From contig CAZVZK010000082.1 of the NCBI GenBank assembly GCA_964630925.1, positions 1 to 44,791 of the forward strand: a stretch of 44,791 bases of DNA, read 5' to 3'. Positions 31,446 to 39,535 of this stretch are shown one piece after another; positions within the stretch are counted from its first letter, which is position 1; each line of letters opens with the position of its first letter. The position numbers and the translations under genes were made by a program. The stretch comes from RGDT01 sp964630925. Lineage in GTDB: Bacteria; Planctomycetota; Planctomycetia; Gemmatales; Gemmataceae. The notes under the pieces are model-generated. The model did no database searches. It had not been told where the DNA came from and worked only from the letters and a program-made list of their open reading frames with translations.

Positions 31446-32279
31446 ATGGGGGCCGGACAGGTGAGCAAGAAGTCCACGGGGCCTGGCGTCAAGGGCAACA
31501 GCGAGCGGCGCGTCCACGAGGGGTTCCCCTCGCGGCTCCTGCACAACGCGCGCACGATCACCGTGCACCTCCCGCCGGGGTACGTCCGCGACCCGCTGCG
31601 GCGGTACCCGGTGCTGTACATGCACGACGGGCAGAACGTGTTCGACGACGCGCGGGCGGCCTTCGGCACGTCCTGGCGGGCCGCCGAGACGGCGGACTCC
31701 CTGGCACGGGCGGGGCGGATACGCCCCGTGATCCTCGTCGGCATCGACAACACCGGCGCGCGCCTGGACGAGTACGGGCTGTACCCGGAGCCGTCGCACG
31801 ACGCCGGGGGCCGCGGCGAGGAGTACGCGCGCTTCGTGTTGGAGGAGGTCAAGCCGTTCATCGACCGCACGTACCGCACGCTGCCGGGCCGGTCGGACAC
31901 GGGCGTGTGCGGTTCGTCGATGGGGGGGCTGGTGTCGCTGACGATGGCGTGGAAGCACCCGCAGCGGATCGGCCTGTGCGGCGTGCTGTCGCCGTCGCTG
32001 TGGTGGGCGCGGTGCCGCGTGCTGGACGACCTGGAGGACGACGCGGCGTGGATGCGGCGGGTGCGGCTATGGCTGTGCATGGGCACGCGCGAGGGCAACA
32101 GGCGTGGCCACGTCTCGCCGCACCTGGAGCGGACGCGGAGATTGGTGGAGCTGTTCGACGGGGCGGGGCTGGTGCCGGGGCGGGATTATTGCTACTGGGA
32201 GGTGGCCGGCGGCGAGCATAACGAGGCGGCGTGGGCGGCACGGTTCGACAAGGTGCTGCTCTACCTCTTCGGGTGGTGA
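31446..32279 (+). CDS. Putative esterase (esterase D-like alpha/beta hydrolase)
   Basis: This 277-aa protein is of the PF00756 esterase type. ITVHLPPGYVRDP and RYPVLYMHDGQNVFDD form the typical first strands and oxyanion region. The nucleophile is S158 in GSSMGG, and the closing His lies in AGGEHNEAAW. An Asp/Glu in the 220-250 region should complete the triad. There is no signal peptide. Related enzymes hydrolyse acyl or siderophore esters; the substrate is unknown. The WD40-like gene starts 4 bp after its stop, so they are probably co-transcribed. Confidence 0.85.
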   Translation: MGAGQVSKKSTGPGVKGNSERRVHEGFPSRLLHNARTITVHLPPGYVRDPLRRYPVLYMHDGQNVFDDARAAFGTSWRAAETADSLARAGRIRPVILVGIDNTGARLDEYGLYPEPSHDAGGRGEEYARFVLEEVKPFIDRTYRTLPGRSDTGVCGSSMGGLVSLTMAWKHPQRIGLCGVLSPSLWWARCRVLDDLEDDAAWMRRVRLWLCMGTREGNRRGHVSPHLERTRRLVELFDGAGLVPGRDYCYWEVAGGEHNEAAWAARFDKVLLYLFGW

Positions 32280-32283
32280 CGCG

Positions 32284-33243
32284 ATGCGGGTGCTGCAGAA
32301 CACGATGCCGCGCTCGGTGCAAGCCCTGGCGTTCCTCCCGGACGGGCGGCTCGTCGCCGGCGGCTGGGGCTCCCTCGACATCCATCCACCGGACGGCGGG
32401 CCGCCCGTCGAGATCTGGTCCCACAAGAGGGACCGCCTCGCCCGCTGCGTCCTCGACGCCCGCCGCGGCCGGCTCTACTGCACCTCCCCGGACCGCCGTC
32501 TCAGCGTCCTGCGGATTGACCGCACCGCACTCTCCATGCTGGACAGGCTCCCCGGCTCCAATGTGGAGCAGCAGCACGTCACCGGGCTCGCCCTCTCGCC
32601 GGATGGCGGCAGGGTCGCCCTCAGTAGGGGCGATCACTCCACCGATTTCGGCCTCGGGCCGAACAGGGCCGAGTGCTGGCTCGTGGACGACTGGTTGAGC
32701 TGGCGACTCGCCTGGTCCGACGACACCTCCCCACCGCCCTCCGCCGGGCCGTGGGTGGCCACCTCGTCGCTGGCGTTCTCCCCGGACGGCGTCACGCTCG
32801 CTGCCGTCGGCCGCCGCCGCTCGGGGACCAGCCTCCTCGCCCTCCGTGACGCCGCGTCCGGAGCCACGCTCGCGGAGGCCGGCCTCACGTCGTACTTCCC
32901 ACACGCCCGGCTCCTCTTCACGCCGGACGGGCGGCTCCTGACGGTGATGGAGGAGGGGGAGCTGGGCGTCTGGAAGGTGGACGGCCTGGGGCAACAGGCA
33001 CGGACCCACGCCCCGGCGCGGGCGCATTTCCGGGATGCGGCGATGCACCCCTCGGGCCGCCACCTCGCCACGGCGGGCGGCGACGGCGTCGTCCGCTACT
33101 GGCACCCCGAGACGCTCCGCGAGCTGAAGTCGTTCAAGTGGGGCGTCGGCAAGCTGCACTCCGTCGCCTTCAGCGCCGACGGCACCCTCGGGGCGGCGGG
33201 CGGCGAGAAGGGCCGCATCGCCCTCTGGGACGTGGACGACTGA
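32284..33243 (+). CDS. WD40-like beta-propeller protein
   Basis: This 319-aa protein has repeats of the form SVQALAFLPDGRLVAGG, HVTGLALSPDGGRVALS, SSLAFSPDGVTLAAVG, DAAMHPSGRHLATAGGDGVV and HSVAFSADGTLGAAGGEKG. This gives about seven blades ending in IALWDVDD. There is no signal peptide, so it is likely a cytoplasmic interaction platform. It starts 4 bp after the esterase stop and ends before an intrinsic-terminator-like hairpin shared with the convergent selenoprotein gene. Confidence 0.8.
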   Translation: MRVLQNTMPRSVQALAFLPDGRLVAGGWGSLDIHPPDGGPPVEIWSHKRDRLARCVLDARRGRLYCTSPDRRLSVLRIDRTALSMLDRLPGSNVEQQHVTGLALSPDGGRVALSRGDHSTDFGLGPNRAECWLVDDWLSWRLAWSDDTSPPPSAGPWVATSSLAFSPDGVTLAAVGRRRSGTSLLALRDAASGATLAEAGLTSYFPHARLLFTPDGRLLTVMEEGELGVWKVDGLGQQARTHAPARAHFRDAAMHPSGRHLATAGGDGVVRYWHPETLRELKSFKWGVGKLHSVAFSADGTLGAAGGEKGRIALWDVDD

Positions 33244-33286
33244 CGGGCGTGGAGGCTCGCCGCCACGAAGAACAGCCCGGATGAAA

Positions 33287-33302
33287 AGCCCCCTTCGGGG
33301 CT
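33287..33302 (-). terminator. Intrinsic terminator (minus-strand U-tract)
   Basis: On the minus strand AGCCCC, loop GAAG, GGGGCT is followed by TTT, the form of a rho-independent terminator for the selenoprotein gene that ends about 85 bp upstream on that strand. A second G/C-rich inverted segment follows at about 33310-33326. The stem may also serve the convergent WD40-like gene. Confidence 0.55.
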
Positions 33303-33385
33303 GGGTGGGCCGCCCCGAGGGGGTGCGTGCGAGAGGCGGGGCCTCTCCTTGTTGCCATCCTTGACGGCCGGGGGCCCCGTCGTAT

Positions 33386-33622
33386 TCACTTCATCCGCGC
33401 CTGCACCTCGTCGAGGACGGCCTGCTCCTGCGGGAACTGCCCCGTGGCCAGCTTGGAGTAGAGCAGTTCGCCGTCGGCGGTGACCTCGAAGCAGCCGCCC
33501 TTGTCGGGCACCAGGCGCAGGGCCTTGATCTGCATCTTGAACGTCTCGAGCAGCCGGGCGCTCAGACTGAGCGCCTTGGGCTCGTAGCCTCACATCGAGC
33601 AGTACTTCACTTCGATCTGCAT
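33386..33622 (-). CDS. SelW/Rdx-family selenoprotein with in-frame UGA
   Basis: Reading through one TGA gives a 78-aa protein of the SelW/SelT/SelH (Rdx) thioredoxin-like family. MQIEVKYCSM is followed by UGA at codon 11 (33590-33592), then GYEPKALSLSARLLETFKMQ and, near the end, GGCFEVTADGELLYSK. YCSMUGYEPKA is the canonical Y-C-x-x-U-G-Y-x-P-x-A, so UGA sits exactly where selenocysteine belongs. AGGAGG lies 7 nt before the ATG; the stop is TGA at 33386. The downstream hairpin is listed separately. The reaction is thiol/selenol redox in the cytosol. Annotation software would split or drop it. The only alternative is a nonsense mutation of the Cys form, which the hairpin argues against. Confidence 0.88.
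33557..33575 (-). promoter_or_regulatory. Predicted bacterial SECIS hairpin
   Basis: On the minus strand GGCGCTCA, loop GTC, TGAGCGCC forms a perfect 8-bp stem. The loop begins 22 nt after the UGA and its first base is G. This fits the bacterial SECIS pattern (apical loop about 16-37 nt after UGA, small loop, G among its first two bases), which is bound by SelB. It lies inside the coding sequence, as expected in bacteria. Confidence 0.75.
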
Positions 33623-33676
33623 GTCATGTCCTCCTGCTGTTATCATAGGGGGCGTCGCCGCGCCGGATCAACCGCC

Positions 33677-34114
33677 ATGCTGCCGACCGTGATCGTCCGC
33701 CATCAGGCGGAGAAGCCGCATAAGTGCTCCGTGATGCCGCTCAAGGGCCGGCCGGGCATCGTGTTGCTCGACTACCCGCTGACGCGCCGGCCGCCGCTGG
33801 ATGGGTACGTCCGCCTGTCGGCGGATGGCCCGCCGCTCGGCCCGGCGGACGCGGAGGCGGGGATCCTGCTGCTGGATGGCTCGTGGCGCTGGGCGGGGGC
33901 GATGGAGCGCGACTTCGCCGACATCCCGCCGCGCTCGCTGTCGGGCTGGGTGACGGCGTACCCGCGCAGATCGAAGCTCGGCACGGACCCCGATAACGGG
34001 CTGGCGTCGATCGAGGCCCTTTACCTCGCCTGCCACATCCTCGGCAGGCCGACGGACGGCCTGCTGGATGCGTATCGCTGGGCCGACGAGTTCCGGCGGG
34101 TGAACGGGCTGTGA
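33677..34114 (+). CDS. DTW/Tsr3-like aminocarboxypropyltransferase homologue
   Basis: This is a 145-aa protein. PTVIVRHQAEKPHKCSVMPL and IVLLDYP begin the fold, and ILLLDGSWRWAGAM, LSGWVTAYPRRSKLGTDPDN and GLASIEALYLACHILG follow. This order matches the SPOUT-like DTW/Tsr3 group, which transfers the 3-amino-3-carboxypropyl group of SAM to rRNA (Tsr3) or tRNA uridine (TapT/DTWD). K-C-S resembles the Tsr3 K-C-T, whereas DGSW...LASIEAL resembles DTW. Upstream codons to 33626 overlap the divergent gene's start region and are not used. A TATCAT box at 33641-33646 fits a short leader. Substrate is uncertain. Confidence 0.7.
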   Translation: MLPTVIVRHQAEKPHKCSVMPLKGRPGIVLLDYPLTRRPPLDGYVRLSADGPPLGPADAEAGILLLDGSWRWAGAMERDFADIPPRSLSGWVTAYPRRSKLGTDPDNGLASIEALYLACHILGRPTDGLLDAYRWADEFRRVNGL

Positions 34115-34222
34115 TGGCTCGCGGCCGAGGGATGATCCGTACTCCGAGGTCACGGGGCCAGCGCCCGGCCAGCCGGCCGGCCGTCAAGGCCGACAGACAC
34201 GACCCCAGGCTGAAAGAGGGGG

Positions 34223-34261
34223 GCCGCTCCGGGCCAGCCTCGGAGGCCGGCCCGGAGCGGC
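34223..34261. terminator. Strong hairpin between convergent genes
   Basis: GCCGCTCCGGGCC (34223-34235) pairs perfectly with GGCCCGGAGCGGC (34249-34261). Inside, GCCT-CGG-AGGC adds a 4-bp cap after one mismatch. It lies between the convergent stops at 34114 and 34331 and could terminate both. On the minus strand it is followed by C-rich sequence then CTTT, so the U-tract is poor. Confidence 0.6.
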
Positions 34262-34330
34262 AACACCTCGTGTGGCTCATGGCGGCCGAACCTCGTGTCG
34301 CGCAACGGCCCGGCCTGCCACCACGGGAGA

Positions 34331-35833
34331 TCACTCCGGCAGCGCCTCGCCGCGCGTCTCGGGCCCGAGCCAGATGACGAACACGCCGAGGAGGTAGATG
34401 CCCGCGAGGTACGAGCAGCCGCGCGCGAAGTCCGCGTCCTTGCCCGTGCCGATGAGGACCGGCACCAGCAGCACGCCGACCGCCGCCAGGATGCGTCCGA
34501 AGTTGAAGCCGAAGCCCTGCCCCGTGGCCCGCACCCGTGTCGGGAACAGCTCGGGCAGGTAAAGCGGGATCCACCCGTAGAACGCCGCCGACGTGCCGCC
34601 CATGAGGAAGGATGTGATGAGGAACCAGGTGTCGAGCGACTTGTTCGTCTGGTAGAAGAGCAGCACCGCGCCGAACGACAGGACGCATAGCAGGACGTAG
34701 GCCCAACGCCGCCCGGCCCAGTCGGCGAAGGCGGCCCCCGCGACACAGCCGAGGATCGCGCCGAACGCCGACGACATCTGCGTGTAGTCCCTCCACGCGG
34801 AGGACATCCCGGCCTCTTCGGCGAGGTTGCCCGCCCAGGTCGGGCCGAGCTGCACCGAGCCCCAGGTCGCGAGCAGCGGGACGCCGCTGATGAGCGCCGC
34901 CAGCATCATTCGGCCCAGGAGGAATCGCTGCGAATCGGCCGGCTCGTTCGAGCGCCGCAGGTACGCCACGATGGGGTACAGGTACAGTCCGCCGACGAGG
35001 ACGAGGGACACGACGGTGGAGGCCAGGCCGATGGCCAGGCCGGCCGTGGACAGCTCCATCCTCGGGCCGATCTGCGACTGCCAGACAACGAGGAGGCACA
35101 GGCAGACCGCCACGCCACCCAAAACGGCGAACAGGTCGATGGCGCTCCACGACGAAGGCGCGCCCTTCTCCTTCTCCTTCTGCCACGCCTCCGACTCGGG
35201 CACGAAGAGGCGGATGAGGAGCGTCAGCACGGCAGGGAACGCCCCACACACGAGGAGGAGCCGCCAGTTCGCCCAATCATCACTGAGGCCCATGCCCTTG
35301 AACTGCGCCTTGAAGGAGGCAAGGCTGAGGCTGACGACGCCGACGAGCAGATAGCCGGCGTTGGCCGCGGCCCCGATGACCCCGGCGAGCATGGCGCGTG
35401 ACTGCCCCTTCCAGACCTCCATGACCAGGGCCACGCCGAGTGACCACTCGCCGCCCATGCCCAGGGCAGCGACGAAGCGGGCGAGGACGATGTGCCAGGG
35501 GGTGAGCGCGAAGCCGGACAGCCCGCTGAAGATGGAGTAGGTGAGGATGCTGAGCGCCATCGCCCGCACCCGCCCGACCTTGTCGCCCAGCCAGCCGAAG
35601 ACGACTCCCCCGGCCGCGGCGCCGATGAGAAACGCCGCCGTGGCCATGGAGAAGTAGAAGTTGACGGCGGCGTCGATCTCCGCCTTGGAGCGGCCCGTGT
35701 CCTTGAGGAGGTCGCTGATGGCCGGCTTGGCGACGAGGGGGAAGAGGCCCATCTCGAAGCCGTCGAACATCCAGCCGAGCAGGGCGGCCACCAGCGCCAG
35801 CCAGCGGCCGCGGGCCCGCGTCGCGTCGTCCAT
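34331..35833 (-). CDS. MFS transporter
   Basis: This 500-aa protein has twelve hydrophobic helices. The start MDDATRARGRWLALVAALLG leads to WMFDGFEMGLFPLV, the D-G-F-E signature of TM1 in the sugar/aromatic-acid/metabolite:H+ symporter branch. GWLGDKVGRVRAM is the loop 2-3 MFS motif and is partly repeated after TM8 (FADWAGRRWAYV). LPELFPTRVRATGQGFGFNFGR is the usual TM10-11 motif. The substrate cannot be told. No operon partner is present. The upstream region contains a CGGGCCC/GGGCCCG hairpin at 35911-35929. Confidence 0.9.
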   Translation of the reverse strand: MDDATRARGRWLALVAALLGWMFDGFEMGLFPLVAKPAISDLLKDTGRSKAEIDAAVNFYFSMATAAFLIGAAAGGVVFGWLGDKVGRVRAMALSILTYSIFSGLSGFALTPWHIVLARFVAALGMGGEWSLGVALVMEVWKGQSRAMLAGVIGAAANAGYLLVGVVSLSLASFKAQFKGMGLSDDWANWRLLLVCGAFPAVLTLLIRLFVPESEAWQKEKEKGAPSSWSAIDLFAVLGGVAVCLCLLVVWQSQIGPRMELSTAGLAIGLASTVVSLVLVGGLYLYPIVAYLRRSNEPADSQRFLLGRMMLAALISGVPLLATWGSVQLGPTWAGNLAEEAGMSSAWRDYTQMSSAFGAILGCVAGAAFADWAGRRWAYVLLCVLSFGAVLLFYQTNKSLDTWFLITSFLMGGTSAAFYGWIPLYLPELFPTRVRATGQGFGFNFGRILAAVGVLLVPVLIGTGKDADFARGCSYLAGIYLLGVFVIWLGPETRGEALPE

Positions 35834-36012
35834 CGTCGCACCGCCTATCCGGGGAGAGTATCACGGCAGGATACCCAGCGCGCGCGTCGGCGGCAACAGA
35901 CCCAGGCGAGCGGGCCCCGTGAGGGCCCGAGTGGCCGCACCGGGTGGCGAATCCCGCCGCGCAAGCCGCGCCCACGCCCGCGTTATCCCTGTGCCTTCCG
36001 CTGGCATGATGT

Positions 36013-36048
36013 CAGGCCCCCGGGGCGCGAGACCGCACCGGGGGCCTG
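36013..36048. terminator. Hairpin at the 3' end of the STAS gene
   Basis: CAGGCCCCCGG (36013-36023) is the perfect complement of CCGGGGGCCTG (36038-36048), with a 14-nt loop. It lies 18 bp past the stop of the minus-strand STAS gene. There is no U-tract. Confidence 0.5.
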
Positions 36049-36065
36049 CTCATGCCGCGGGGGCC

Positions 36066-36458
36066 TCAAGGCCTGCCCGGGCGGGCCGCCGGGTCCAGCA
36101 GCAGGGCGGCCGCCTCCGCCAAGGAGCCGGCCAGGAACAGGACGTGGCCGAATCGGCAGATGTCCAGCACCTCGCGGACCTCCGGGCCGGACACGAAGGC
36201 GACCCGCCCGCCGTGATCGCGCGAATGGCGGTGGAGCGTGAGGGCGGCGCCGAGGAAGCCAGAGCCCACCCACCGGAGGCAGGAGAAGTCGAAGACGATG
36301 TCGGACGCCCCCAGGCCGGCCACCGCCGCCCCCAGGTCGTCGCGCAGGCGTTCGACATCGATCTGTGCCCCGTCGCCGTCGGGCGGCGCCCGCAGGGCCA
36401 GCACGACGGCCCGCCCACGCCGCTCGAAGCTCAACAGCGATTCCCTCTTGAACAGCAT
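36066..36458 (-). CDS. STAS-domain protein (anti-sigma-factor antagonist type)
   Basis: This 130-aa single STAS domain has the strand VVLALRAPPDG, then SDIVFDFSCLRWVGSGFLGA with S66 at the place of the phosphorylatable Ser of SpoIIAA/RsbV. GRVAFVSGPEVREVLDI and the final helix follow. The usual D-S-S-G is altered to V-G-S-G, so regulation by a switch kinase is possible but not certain. No anti-sigma kinase gene is adjacent. The start at 36458 is the first Met before conserved sequence. It diverges from the HEAT-like gene across 89 bp. Confidence 0.75.
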   Translation of the reverse strand: MLFKRESLLSFERRGRAVVLALRAPPDGDGAQIDVERLRDDLGAAVAGLGASDIVFDFSCLRWVGSGFLGAALTLHRHSRDHGGRVAFVSGPEVREVLDICRFGHVLFLAGSLAEAAALLLDPAARPGRP

Positions 36459-36547
36459 CGCATCCCCCCTGCGGCGCCGGGCCGTTGCCCGCCCACCCCC
36501 GACGCCCGTACGATGCAGTATAGCCCGTAACCTGGAGCGACCGCGCA

Positions 36548-37873
36548 ATGTCCGAGCCGACGCCGCCGACTCCGCCCGCCGACCCCGGGCTGCCGCCGGT
36601 CGAGCCGCCGTCGGCCCAACTGATGGCGCGCCTCTTCCTCGTGCCCGGCCTCATCGTCGCCGGACTCGTCCTCCTCTTCCTCGCCGGGCCGTACCTGTAC
36701 CGCGCCGTCTCCGGCGCCCTCGGCCTGTCGTCGGGGGACGCCTCCGCCGACCAGTACCTCAAACGCCTCGACAGCGACAACCTCGACATCCGTTACCGTG
36801 CCGCCTCCGACCTCGCCCAGGTGCTGCTCCGCAACGACGCCCTCGCCGCCGACCCCGTCTTCGCCCTCGAATTGGCCGCCCGTCTTGAAGAGGCCATCAA
36901 ACGCAGCGCCGACGCCGAGAAGAAGTTCGCCGAGAAGGTGGACGGCCTGACGCCGGGCGAGAAGGCGAAGGAGACGAAGGCCCTGGAGCCGGACCGCACC
37001 CTCATCACCTACCTCACCGCCGCCCTCGGCAACAGCATGATCCCGGCGGGGGTGGCGGAGCTGCGCCGCATGGCCGATCAGACCTCCGGCATGGAGCCGG
37101 CCTACCTGGCGGAGCGGCGCCGCCGCGCCCTGTTCGCCCTGGCCACGCTGGGGCAGAACGGCGATCGGTTCGACGCGCTGGACGCCGAGAAGAAGGATGC
37201 GGCGCTGGAGGCCCTGTCGGCGGCGGGCGGGAAGACGGGCCACGCGGCCCGCGCCCGCGCGACGCACGGGCACCTCACCGCCCGCGCCGCCGGCAAGGCC
37301 GACAGCATGGGCGTCCTCGGCACGCTGGTCAATTGTGCGGCGGACGACGACCCGTTCATCCGCGAGGCGGCGGCCCTGGCTTCCAACTTCTGGCGGGGGG
37401 CCACGAAGGAGGAGGCCGAGATGGAGGCGGCGCTGGTGGCGCTGTCGCGCGACGACGGGCGTGGGCAGGAGCTGCTCGACAGACGCCGCGAGGGCGACCC
37501 GGCGTATGGGCGGACCTGGCCCGAGGTGAAGCGCAAGGGCTACGCCGTGCAGGCCAACGCCACCCTCGCGCTCGCGCGGCGGGGCAGCCCGAAGGTACGG
37601 TTGGATGTGTTGGAGGAATTGCTGCGTCCGGACGTGCTGGCGACGATCTACGTCATCAAGGCGAAGGACGGCGGCGAGAAGCCGGACGGGTCGCCCATCG
37701 CGGCGGCCCTGTTCGGGGCGACGAAGGCCGTCCCGGTGCTGGCCCGCAAGAGGCCGGAGATGCGGCTGGAGGCGATCCGGTCGCGGCTGGAGGAGCTGAA
37801 GGCGGGGGCGAACCGGGAGTGGGCGCTGGACGCGGCGAAGGCGCTGAAGGCCCTCGATGAAATCGGCGGTTGA
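36548..37873 (+). CDS. Membrane-anchored HEAT-like repeat protein
   Basis: This 441-aa protein has a proline-rich N-terminus (about 1-24) and one transmembrane helix (about 28-52, LFLVPGLIVAGLVLLFLAG). A long alpha-helical region of HEAT/ARM-like repeats follows (for example DIRYRAASDLAQVLL and DDDPFIREAAALASNFWRG). There is no catalytic motif. Orientation is probably N-in with the repeats outside the cytoplasm. GGAGCG lies 10 nt before the ATG. The response regulator gene starts 65 bp downstream, so co-transcription is possible. Confidence 0.78.
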   Translation: MSEPTPPTPPADPGLPPVEPPSAQLMARLFLVPGLIVAGLVLLFLAGPYLYRAVSGALGLSSGDASADQYLKRLDSDNLDIRYRAASDLAQVLLRNDALAADPVFALELAARLEEAIKRSADAEKKFAEKVDGLTPGEKAKETKALEPDRTLITYLTAALGNSMIPAGVAELRRMADQTSGMEPAYLAERRRRALFALATLGQNGDRFDALDAEKKDAALEALSAAGGKTGHAARARATHGHLTARAAGKADSMGVLGTLVNCAADDDPFIREAAALASNFWRGATKEEAEMEAALVALSRDDGRGQELLDRRREGDPAYGRTWPEVKRKGYAVQANATLALARRGSPKVRLDVLEELLRPDVLATIYVIKAKDGGEKPDGSPIAAALFGATKAVPVLARKRPEMRLEAIRSRLEELKAGANREWALDAAKALKALDEIGG

Positions 37874-37938
37874 CACGGGTTGCGGGGCCCTGTAATCCAA
37901 GAGACATCCCCTACAACCTGTTCGAGAAAGGAATCTCC

Positions 37939-38340
37939 ATGCAAGAGACCGCGGACACCCCCGGCCTGCTGGTGATCGATGACGAGCCGGTGATCCTGGA
38001 CCTCCTGCGTGCCGTCGGCACGCGGGCGGGGATGCGTGTGTGGACCGCCAGGTCCGCCGAGGAGGCCGTCGCCCTCTACGCCAGGCATCAGGACGCCATC
38101 GCGCTGGTGCTGTGCGACGTGCGCATGCCGTACCTCGACGGGCCGGCGGTGATCGCGCGGCTGCGGCAGATCGGGCCGGGGCTGCGCTTCTGCTTCATGA
38201 GCGGGGGCACGGGCGCCTACACGGCGGACTCGCTCATCGCGATGGGCGCGCTGCGCCTGTTCCTCAAGCCGTTCGACATGGCCACCCTGGGCCGGCACCT
38301 GTACGAGATGGCCGCCGTCGGCCGGGCCGCCGCCGCCTGA
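37939..38340 (+). CDS. Single-domain response regulator
   Basis: This 133-aa receiver domain has no output domain. The acidic pair D14-D15 (VIDDEPVIL), phospho-acceptor D60 (LCDVRMPYLDG), S88 (FMSGG) and K110 (FLKPFD) are all present. It would be phosphorylated by a histidine kinase not in this window and act by protein contacts, in the manner of CheY or Spo0F. AAAGGAA precedes the ATG by 6-7 nt. The stop lies 22 bp before the serine hydrolase gene. Confidence 0.9.
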   Translation: MQETADTPGLLVIDDEPVILDLLRAVGTRAGMRVWTARSAEEAVALYARHQDAIALVLCDVRMPYLDGPAVIARLRQIGPGLRFCFMSGGTGAYTADSLIAMGALRLFLKPFDMATLGRHLYEMAAVGRAAAA

Positions 38341-38362
38341 CCCCTCACCCGCGAGACGCACC

Positions 38363-39535
38363 ATGCACGCGCTGCTGCTGCTGGCCCTGGCCGCCGATTT
38401 CGACGAGACGAAGCTGGGGGCCATCCCCACCCGCTTCGAGGCGTTCATCAAGGCCGGCGACATCCCCGGCGCCGTCCTCGCCGTCGGCAACGGGACGAAG
38501 CGTGTCATCAACGCCGTCGGCAAACGCTCCCTCGAATCGGACGAGCCGATGACGGCCGACACGGTCTTCCGCATCGCGTCGATGACCAAGCCGATGGTCG
38601 GCGTCGGCATCCAGATCCTCATCGACCAGGGCAAGATCAAGGCCGACGACCCCGTCGAGAAGCACCTCCCGGAGTTTTCAGGTCAGATGCTGATCTCCGA
38701 GCGCGGCAAGGGGCGGCTCGTCCTCGTCCCGCCGAAGCGTCCCATCACGATCCGCGACCTGCTGACGCACACGTCAGGCCTGGGGAGCTACCCGCCGGGC
38801 TTCGGCAACTTCTACATGAAGCGTGACCGGACGCTGGCCGAGGCCACGCTGGCGGTCTCGCAGCGCCCGCTGGAGTTCGAGCCGGGGTCGCGCTGGTCTT
38901 ACTGCAACTCGGGGATCGACACGCTGGGGCGGATCATCGAGGCGGTGTCCGGCTCGTCGTTCGAGGAGTTCATGGAGAAGCGGATCTTCTCGCCGCTGGG
39001 CATGGCCGACACGACGTTCCGCCCGACCAAGGAGCAGTTGAAGCGTTCGGCGGGGCTGTACGGCAACAAGGACGGCAAGCTCTACCTGGCGCCGGAGTCG
39101 GCGATGCTGCTCGGGCCGACGGAGAAGTCCAGGCACCCGATCCCGGCGGGCGGGCTGTACTCGACGGCGGGCGACGTGGCGAGGTTCTACCAGATGATGC
39201 TCAACGGCGGGAAGCTCGGCGGGGAGCGCGTGCTGACGGAGGAGGGCGTCAAGGAGGCGACGAAGGTTCACACGGGCGATCTGAAGTGCGGGTTCACGGC
39301 GGGGATGGGTTTCGGGCACGGCTTCGCCGTGGTGCGCGAGCCGGAGGGCGTGACGGCGATGCTGTCGAAGGGCAGTTTCGGGCACGGCGGGGCGTTCGGC
39401 ACGCAGAGCTGGGCCGACCCGGAGAAGGGCGTCTTCTTCGTGCTGCTGATCCAGCGCGTGGGGCTGAAGAACGGCGACGCCAGCGACATGCGCAAGGAGC
39501 TGCAGCGCCTGGCCGTCGAGGCGATCAAGAAGTGA
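38363..39535 (+). CDS. Serine hydrolase, beta-lactamase class C / DD-peptidase-like
   Basis: This 390-aa protein has the three class C motifs: S73-M-T-K76 (RIASMTKPM), Y180-C-N182 (WSYCNSG) and H341-G-G (FGHGGAFG), the last replacing K-T-G as in many esterase EstB-like members. A short hydrophobic N-terminus (MHALLLLALA) may be a signal peptide. It acts as a DD-peptidase, esterase or related hydrolase in the periplasm; antibiotic hydrolysis should not be assumed. It follows the response regulator closely and is followed by a repeat-rich gap. Confidence 0.88.
   Translation: MHALLLLALAADFDETKLGAIPTRFEAFIKAGDIPGAVLAVGNGTKRVINAVGKRSLESDEPMTADTVFRIASMTKPMVGVGIQILIDQGKIKADDPVEKHLPEFSGQMLISERGKGRLVLVPPKRPITIRDLLTHTSGLGSYPPGFGNFYMKRDRTLAEATLAVSQRPLEFEPGSRWSYCNSGIDTLGRIIEAVSGSSFEEFMEKRIFSPLGMADTTFRPTKEQLKRSAGLYGNKDGKLYLAPESAMLLGPTEKSRHPIPAGGLYSTAGDVARFYQMMLNGGKLGGERVLTEEGVKEATKVHTGDLKCGFTAGMGFGHGFAVVREPEGVTAMLSKGSFGHGGAFGTQSWADPEKGVFFVLLIQRVGLKNGDASDMRKELQRLAVEAIKK

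Noticed and set aside
33096..33593. Minus-strand 165-codon frame covering the start of the selenoprotein body
   Set aside because: This frame is not the selenoprotein frame. Only read-through of the UGA from the ATG at 33622 gives the SelW pattern.
36066..38340. STAS protein and response regulator as parts of one partner-switching system
   Set aside because: They are divergent and separated by an unrelated gene, with no kinase or phosphatase nearby.
38363..39535. Reading the serine hydrolase as an antibiotic-resistance beta-lactamase
   Set aside because: The third motif is H-G-G rather than K-T-G, and the family is dominated by esterases and peptidases. Resistance cannot be inferred.
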